This document shows positions 59,741 to 64,000 of a stretch of DNA of 64,000 nucleotides, one piece after another (position 1 is the stretch's first letter; every line of letters begins with the position of its first letter). The DNA comes from Demequina activiva. GTDB lineage: Bacteria; Actinomycetota; Actinomycetes; Actinomycetales; Demequinaceae. The stretch covers positions 186,001 to 250,000 of the forward strand of contig NZ_BONR01000001.1 in assembly GCF_016862815.1 (NCBI RefSeq). The letters are read 5' to 3'. Below the pieces are notes generated by a model. It was not told where the DNA came from, did no database searches, and saw only the letters and a program-made list of their open reading frames with translations. Made by a program: the position numbers and the translations under genes.

Positions 59741-60432
59741 CAGACCGTCTCCAGCCCGTACACGCCGCGATCCTGGTCGCGCACCAGATGTCCGCCCTTG
59801 AGCTCGATCACGCGCTTGCGCATCTGGTCCACGATCTCGTCGTCGTGCGTGGCCATCAGCACCGTGGTTCCGGTGCGGTTGATGCGGTCCAGCAGGCGCA
59901 TGATGCCCACGGACGTGCCGGGGTCGAGGTTTCCGGTGGGCTCGTCGCACAGCAGGATGGGTGGGTGGTTGACGAAGGCGCGCGCGATCGCGACGCGCTG
60001 CTGCTCGCCACCGGAGAGCTCGTGCGGCAGCCGCCGCTCCTTGCCCGCCAGGCCCACGAGCTCGAGCATCTCGGGGACGTTCTGGTGGATCTCACGCTTG
60101 GACTTGCCGATCACCTGCAGCGCGAAGGCCACGTTCTGGTACACGGTCTTGTTGGGCAGCAGCCGGAAGTCCTGGAACACCGCGCCGATCTCGCGGCGCA
60201 GGTGGGGCACGCGCCAGCTGGAGAGCCGGTTGAGGTGGCGTCCGGCCACGTACACGTCGCCCGCGGTGGGGCGCTCCTCGCGCAGGATCAGCTTGAGGAA
60301 GGTGGACTTGCCGGAGCCGGAGGAGCCCACGAGGAACACGAAGTCGCCACGCTCGATCTCCACCGAGACGTTGTCGAGCGCAGGCCGTGCACCACGGGTG
60401 TAGACCTTGCTGACGGTATCGAGTCGAATCAT
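59740..60432 (-). CDS. ftsE: Cell division ATP-binding protein FtsE
   Basis: The 230-residue ATPase has Walker [10 protein letters not shown] (37-45), [22 protein letters not shown]-loop, [27 protein letters not shown] and ATHD. It drives FtsX to activate the septal hydrolase. A TAGTCT box at 60472-60477 and a GGAAGC site precede it. Confidence 0.97.
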   Translation of the reverse strand: MIRLDTVSKVYTRGARPALDNVSVEIERGDFVFLVGSSGSGKSTFLKLILREERPTAGDVYVAGRHLNRLSSWRVPHLRREIGAVFQDFRLLPNKTVYQNVAFALQVIGKSKREIHQNVPEMLELVGLAGKERRLPHELSGGEQQRVAIARAFVNHPPILLCDEPTGNLDPGTSVGIMRLLDRINRTGTTVLMATHDDEIVDQMRKRVIELKGGHLVRDQDRGVYGLETV

Positions 60433-60471
60433 GCTTCCAGGCGCGAGGGGACGGACTCGCGCTCCCTCAGC

Positions 60472-60477
60472 AGACTA
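60472..60477 (-). promoter_or_regulatory. Putative -10 box of the ftsEX operon
   Basis: TAGTCT on the minus strand, 39 nt before the ftsE ATG, giving a leader of about 33 nt. The rest of the 267-bp gap 60433-60699 shows no gene or clear hairpin. Confidence 0.4.
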
Positions 60478-60699
60478 AGAAGGCCCGCACGCCCCATCCC
60501 GGAGGCGCGCCGGGGCAACGGTGCGAGATGGGTCACATGCTCGACGCGGGCATCAGAGGAGGCATGCCTCGCCGGCAGAGCCGCGCGGCGAGCGCACCGC
60601 CGATGTGCCAGGCGAGTCAGGTGCGGCGGCCCCCCGCGCATCGGCGCTGGGTGCCGCTCCGGGGTGAGGAATCGCCAGGACAGCCGTCCCCGGGGCGAC

Positions 60700-61815
60700 C
60701 TACTGGGCGCTCTGAGCCTGCTGCTGACGGCGCCAGCGGATCCCGGCGTCGATGAATCCGTCGAGGTCGCCGTCGAAGACGATCTGCGGGTTGCCCACCT
60801 CATGGCCGGTGCGAAGGTCCTTGACGAGCTGCTGGCCGTAGAGGAAGTACGAGCGCATCTGGTCCCCCCAGCTCGCCTTGATGTCGCCCGCGAGCTCCTT
60901 CTTCTGCGCGGCCTCCTCCTCCTTCTTGAGCAGGAGCAGCCGTGACTGGAGCACGCGCATCGCCGCGGCGCGGTTCTGGATCTGCGACTTCTCGTCCTGC
61001 ATCGACACCACGATCCCGGAGGGGAGGTGGGTGATGCGCACCGCGGAGTCCGTGGTGTTGACGGACTGGCCACCGGGACCGGAGGAGCGGAACACGTCGA
61101 CCTTGATGTCCGTCTCCGGCACCTCGACGTGGTCCGTCGACTCGATGAGCGGGATGACCTCGACCGCCGCGAAGCTGGTCTGGCGCTTGTCCGCGGAGCC
61201 GAACGGGCTGATGCGGGCCAGGCGATGCGTCCCGGCCTCGACGGACAGGATGCCGAAGGCGTAGGGCGCGTTGATCTCGAAGGTGGCGGACTTGATGCCG
61301 GCGCCCTCGGCGTAGGACGTGTCCAGCACCTTGGTGGCGTAGCCATGACGCTCGGCCCACCTGAGGTACATGCGCAGCAGCATCTCCGCGAAGTCCGTGG
61401 CGTCGTCGCCGCCCGCTCCCGAACGGATCGTGACGACCGCGTTGCGTTCGTCCCACTCCCCCGTCATCAGGGTGCGGACCTCCATCGCGGACAGGTCCGT
61501 GCGCAGCTTCACGAGCTCCGCATCGGCCTCCGCGAGAGTGTCCGCGTCGTCGCCCTCGACGGCCATCTCGACCAGCACCTCGAGGTCGTCGATCCGGCTG
61601 CGGAAGGACGCGAGGCGCTCGAGCTCGCCGTTCGCGACGCTGAGCTGCTGGGTCACGGCCTGCGCGTTGTCCTGGTCATCCCAGAGGTCCGGCGCGGAGG
61701 CCTGCTGCTCGAGGTCCTCGACGCGCGCTCGCAGCCGCTCGGGGTCGGATACGGCCTCGATCTGCTCGAAGGTGGCGCGCAGCGCTGCGATCTCGGCCGG
61801 AAAGTCAGTATCCAC
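60700..61815 (-). CDS. prfB: Peptide chain release factor 2
   Basis: The 371-residue RF2 terminates at UGA and UAA. It has the tripeptide anticodon SPF in [13 protein letters not shown] near 205 and the GGQ loop in [17 protein letters not shown] near 243-259. No in-frame stop or shift site is seen near codon 25, so there is no programmed +1 frameshift as in E. coli. The GTG at 61815 follows a TAGACT box by 8 nt, close to leaderless spacing. It is upstream of ftsE, the common actinobacterial order. Confidence 0.97.
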   Translation of the reverse strand: MDTDFPAEIAALRATFEQIEAVSDPERLRARVEDLEQQASAPDLWDDQDNAQAVTQQLSVANGELERLASFRSRIDDLEVLVEMAVEGDDADTLAEADAELVKLRTDLSAMEVRTLMTGEWDERNAVVTIRSGAGGDDATDFAEMLLRMYLRWAERHGYATKVLDTSYAEGAGIKSATFEINAPYAFGILSVEAGTHRLARISPFGSADKRQTSFAAVEVIPLIESTDHVEVPETDIKVDVFRSSGPGGQSVNTTDSAVRITHLPSGIVVSMQDEKSQIQNRAAAMRVLQSRLLLLKKEEEAAQKKELAGDIKASWGDQMRSYFLYGQQLVKDLRTGHEVGNPQIVFDGDLDGFIDAGIRWRRQQQAQSAQ

Positions 61816-61823
61816 GACAGTCG

Positions 61824-61829
61824 AGTCTA
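61824..61829 (-). promoter_or_regulatory. Possible -10 box of prfB
   Basis: TAGACT on the minus strand, 8 nt before the GTG at 61815. Confidence 0.4.
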
Positions 61830-61880
61830 GCCGTCGGAGCACCACGGGCTCGGCACCCGCCGAGCCTGGGGCGATGCTCG

Positions 61881-61886
61881 TATGCT
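61881..61886 (+). promoter_or_regulatory. -10 box of a leaderless promoter (ClC gene)
   Basis: TATGCT, 7 nt, then the ATG at 61894; it favours this start over the ATG at 61882. Confidence 0.55.
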
Positions 61887-61893
61887 CACTCCC

Positions 61894-63261
61894 ATGGCCT
61901 CAGCAGACGGTTCCGGCGCGGCGTCCAGCGCGGACGGCGACGGCGCAGCCTCGCAACCCGCAGGCACCCTCGCATCGGCCACGCAGGCCCCGAGCCGCTC
62001 CGTGCAGCGCGTGCTGATGGCGCTCACGCTGCCCGCGCTGCTGATCGGCGTGATGACAGGCGTGCTGCTGTGGGCCATCGACGAGCTCGCGGAGGTCCTC
62101 GACCATGCGCTCTGGGAGCGCCTCCCCGAATGGATCGGCGTCGCGCCGGATGCCGCATGGTGGATCATCGGCGTGCTCACGGCGACCGGCGCGGCCGTGG
62201 GGCTCGTGCTGCGCTACGCGCCCGGTCACGGTGGCCACGATCCCGCGAAGGTCGAGCTCATCGCTCCGCCGCTGCCGCTGTCCGCGCTGCCGGGCGTCGC
62301 CCTCGCGCTCATCCTGGGCCTCGCCGGCGGCGTCAGCCTGGGACCGGAGAGCCCCATCATCGCCATCGCGATCGCGATCTCCGTGTGGTTCACGCGACGC
62401 TTCGCCAAGCACGTCACCGTCGAGATGGCGCTGATGATGGCGGCTGCCGGAATGCTGGGCGCGATGTTCGGATCTCCCGTGGCGGCCGCCCTGCTGCTCA
62501 CCGAGGTGGTCGCAGGCGCCAAGCGCGGCGGGCTGCTGTGGGACCGACTGTTCGCGCCCGTCGCAGCGGCGGCTGCAGCCGCGCTGACGGCGGATCTGCT
62601 GGGCGTGGCGCTCGACGCCACCGAGGGGCAGGGCTTCGAGCAGGTCACCCTCGTGCAGCTGCTGTGGGGCGCTGTCGCGGCGCTCGCAGCCGCGGCGCTG
62701 GGCATCGCGGGAGCGTGGGCCATGCCCCGCCTGTGGCGACTGCTGCGCACCCTCCGCAGCCCCGTGCTCTACGCGACGCTGGGCGGCCTCGTCCTCGGGA
62801 TCCTGGGAGCGATCGGCGGCCCCATCACGCTCTTCAAGGGAGCGGCGCAGACCAGCCAGCTGGTGCAGACGGCGGACGAGATGTCCACGTGGCACCTCGT
62901 TCTGCTCGCCGTGATCAAGACCGTCGCGCTCGTGATCGCGGCGGCGGCGGGCTTCCGAGGCGGCCGGATCTTCCCGGCCGTGTTCATCGGCGCCGCCGCC
63001 GGGCTCGTGGTGCAGTCGCTCGTCCCCGACCTGCCGGTGCTGATCGCGGTCGCGTGCGGCGTGCTGGGAGCCGTCCTCGCGATCGGCCGCGACGGCTGGC
63101 TCGCGCTGTTCATCGCGGTGGCGGTGTCCGGGGAGATCGAGCTGCTGCCGGCGCTGTGCCTGATCATGCTGCCCGTCTGGCTCATCGTGACCGCGAGCCC
63201 CGAGATGCTCGTCCATGACCCCGAGGACGAGGTCGACCCTCACGACGTGAAGGCTGGCTGA
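61894..63261 (+). CDS. ClC-type ion channel/transporter (YfeO-like)
   Basis: The 455-residue polytopic protein has ten or more spans after a ~30-residue alanine/serine-rich N-terminus. LGPESP near 152-157 occupies the place of the GREGP motif and keeps the gating glutamate. [14 protein letters not shown] near 370-383 is the ClC GxFxP region, and [20 protein letters not shown] is also typical. The usual GSGIP motif is not intact. Chloride, fluoride or another anion could be the substrate. A highly acidic C-terminal tail is present. Confidence 0.88.
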   Translation: MASADGSGAASSADGDGAASQPAGTLASATQAPSRSVQRVLMALTLPALLIGVMTGVLLWAIDELAEVLDHALWERLPEWIGVAPDAAWWIIGVLTATGAAVGLVLRYAPGHGGHDPAKVELIAPPLPLSALPGVALALILGLAGGVSLGPESPIIAIAIAISVWFTRRFAKHVTVEMALMMAAAGMLGAMFGSPVAAALLLTEVVAGAKRGGLLWDRLFAPVAAAAAAALTADLLGVALDATEGQGFEQVTLVQLLWGAVAALAAAALGIAGAWAMPRLWRLLRTLRSPVLYATLGGLVLGILGAIGGPITLFKGAAQTSQLVQTADEMSTWHLVLLAVIKTVALVIAAAAGFRGGRIFPAVFIGAAAGLVVQSLVPDLPVLIAVACGVLGAVLAIGRDGWLALFIAVAVSGEIELLPALCLIMLPVWLIVTASPEMLVHDPEDEVDPHDVKAG

Positions 63262-63474
63262 CTACTCGCCGTCGTCGGCGTTCTCGTCGTGCTGCTCGTC
63301 GAGCTCGTCCACCGCGTCGTCGATGGCGTCCTCTGCCTCGTCTGCGGCCTCGCTGACCTCTGCCGTCGCCTCGTCGACCACGTCACCGGCGTCCGCGTCT
63401 CCACAGGCGGCGAGGCCCAGGGTCAGCACTCCGGCACCCAGCAGGGCGGCAGCCTTCTTGCGCATGGCGTTCAT
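63262..63474 (-). CDS. Small acidic lipoprotein
   Basis: The 70-residue protein has a lipobox LAAC (Cys about 25) after a hydrophobic signal. The mature part is almost all Asp, Glu, Ala and Val (heptad-like VDEATAEVSEAADEAEDAIDD, abbreviated AEVSEAADEAEDAIDD) and could form a helix. GAGGAG precedes the ATG. Its stop directly abuts the stop of the ClC gene. Function unknown. Confidence 0.75.
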   Translation of the reverse strand: MNAMRKKAAALLGAGVLTLGLAACGDADAGDVVDEATAEVSEAADEAEDAIDDAVDELDEQHDENADDGE

Positions 63475-63585
63475 CTCTGTCTCCTCTGGTCGGTTCACCC
63501 ATCCCAACCGACGTCCCGCGCCTGGCATTCCATCGCATCGTCCGGGCACCTGCCGCCCGGCCGCCTCGTGCGCACGGACGCGCGA

Positions 63586-63614
63586 AGGCCCCGGTGCGGT
63601 GAGCACCGGGGCCT
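63586..63614 (-). terminator. Terminator after adhE
   Basis: A perfect 12-bp stem (aggccccggtgc and its complement) with a 5-nt loop, 75 nt beyond the adhE stop. Confidence 0.75.
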
Positions 63615-63689
63615 CGGACGTGCCGGCTGTGTCCGGACCGGCGACGGCGGGCGAGGCGGGCGGCGTGGATCACACGCCCCGCGCGCGCC

Positions 63690-64000
63690 CTACTTCGCAG
63701 CCTTGGAGGCTCGCGACCTCTTGGTGGGAGCGGCGGCCTTCGCGGTGGCGGAGGTGGCCGTGACGGCGCGGTTCTTGATGTCCTGGTACCGCACGCCGTA
63801 GTAGGCGGCCTCCATCATCACCTTCATGTCCGCCAGCATGGGCAGGCGCGGGTTGGCGGGGGCGCACTGGTCCTCGTAGGCGTTCATCGCGAGGGTGTCG
63901 AGCGACGCGATGAAGTCGCCCTCGTCCACGCCCACCTGCTGGAAGGACCTCTCGATGCCCACCTTGTCCCGCAGCTCCTCGACGGCGGTGGCGTAGGCCT
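63690..64000 (-). CDS. adhE: Bifunctional acetaldehyde-CoA/alcohol dehydrogenase, C-terminal end
   Basis: The visible 102 residues are the end of AdhE, which makes ethanol from acetyl-CoA in fermentation. The 5' part lies beyond the right edge. The final iron-dependent alcohol dehydrogenase segment reads QQVGVDEGDFIASLDTLAMN, then AYEDQCAPANPRLPM and KVMMEAAYYG, which is typical. After YYG there is a ~30-residue tail rich in Lys, Arg and Ala (TAKAAAPTKRSRASKAAK). That is longer than in E. coli AdhE. Confidence 0.88.
   Translation of the reverse strand, partial: AYATAVEELRDKVGIERSFQQVGVDEGDFIASLDTLAMNAYEDQCAPANPRLPMLADMKVMMEAAYYGVRYQDIKNRAVTATSATAKAAAPTKRSRASKAAK

Noticed and set aside
60700-61815. 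Programmed +1 frameshift in prfB
   Set aside because: The frame is continuous with no internal TGA near codon 25, so no frameshift is needed.

Overview
The window is G+C-rich DNA from an actinobacterium, most likely of the Micrococcales near Cellulomonas or Demequina. I infer this from several things: the tmRNA tag reads ADSKRTDFALAA; actinobacterial families such as DUF3039, DUF2017, DUF222-HNH and DUF4126 are present; the gene strings clpS-DUF2017-murI-MBL-rph-RdgB and ftsE-ftsX-M23-smpB are there; and many genes look leaderless, with a TANNNT box 6-7 nt before the start codon. The genus cannot be fixed from sequence reading alone. The DNA looks chromosomal throughout. I see no prophage, insertion sequence, CRISPR array or replication origin. 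The window cuts a gene at each end: an OpuAC-type glycine-betaine binding protein on the left and AdhE on the right.

Layout. 1-7.8 kb: the osmolyte-binding protein tail, a thioesterase, the ribosomal ABC-F factor EttA, an SSB paralogue, ProC and a tandem pair of dynamin-like GTPases, followed by tRNA-Arg. 8-15.4 kb: a leftward sugar ABC operon resembling the E. coli galactofuranose system YtfQRT-YjfF, but with a second complete ATPase gene and its LacI regulator at the distal end. A LacI-type operator lies over the promoter. 15.8-22.5 kb: an OYE-family flavoenzyme, then two regulator-plus-transporter cassettes (PadR/ATPase/FtsX-like permease, and GntR-YtrA/ATPase/ABC-2-like membrane protein). 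22.6-28.4 kb: a lipoprotein, oligoribonuclease, tRNA-His, two small membrane-protein genes and an OpuC-like osmoprotectant transporter whose lipoprotein is a circularly permuted binding protein.

28.5-40.7 kb: an App1-type phosphatase, tRNA-Lys, a 1293-residue zinc-ribbon polytopic membrane protein, a Bcp peroxiredoxin, tRNA-Leu, a DksA-like zinc finger with an unclear start, thioredoxin, a Nudix-like protein, a Mug-like glycosylase, and the rdgB-rph-MBL-murI-DUF2017-clpS cluster. 40.8-48.5 kb: an ABC exporter, a Na+/Ca2+ exchanger, a fatty-acid desaturase, an aldo/keto reductase and a secreted 5'-nucleotidase. 48.7-61.8 kb: the trans-translation and cell-division neighbourhood. It holds ssrA, then a nucleoside phosphorylase, flavoprotein, TetR/MMPL pair, serine hydrolase and DUF222-HNH protein, then smpB, an M23 hydrolase activated by FtsEX, ftsX, ftsE and prfB. 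The end has a ClC-type channel, a small lipoprotein and the adhE tail.

How the parts fit together. Two osmolyte importers, exchangers and channels point to salt or osmotic adaptation. The sugar importer and AdhE point to facultatively fermentative carbohydrate use. EttA, ssrA/smpB, prfB and clpS form a translation and protein quality-control theme. The observations most worth checking are the permuted osmoprotectant-binding protein, the two-ATPase sugar operon, the dynamin-like pair, the giant zinc-ribbon membrane protein, the pervasive leaderless promoters and a dispersed GGCCGATGC word.
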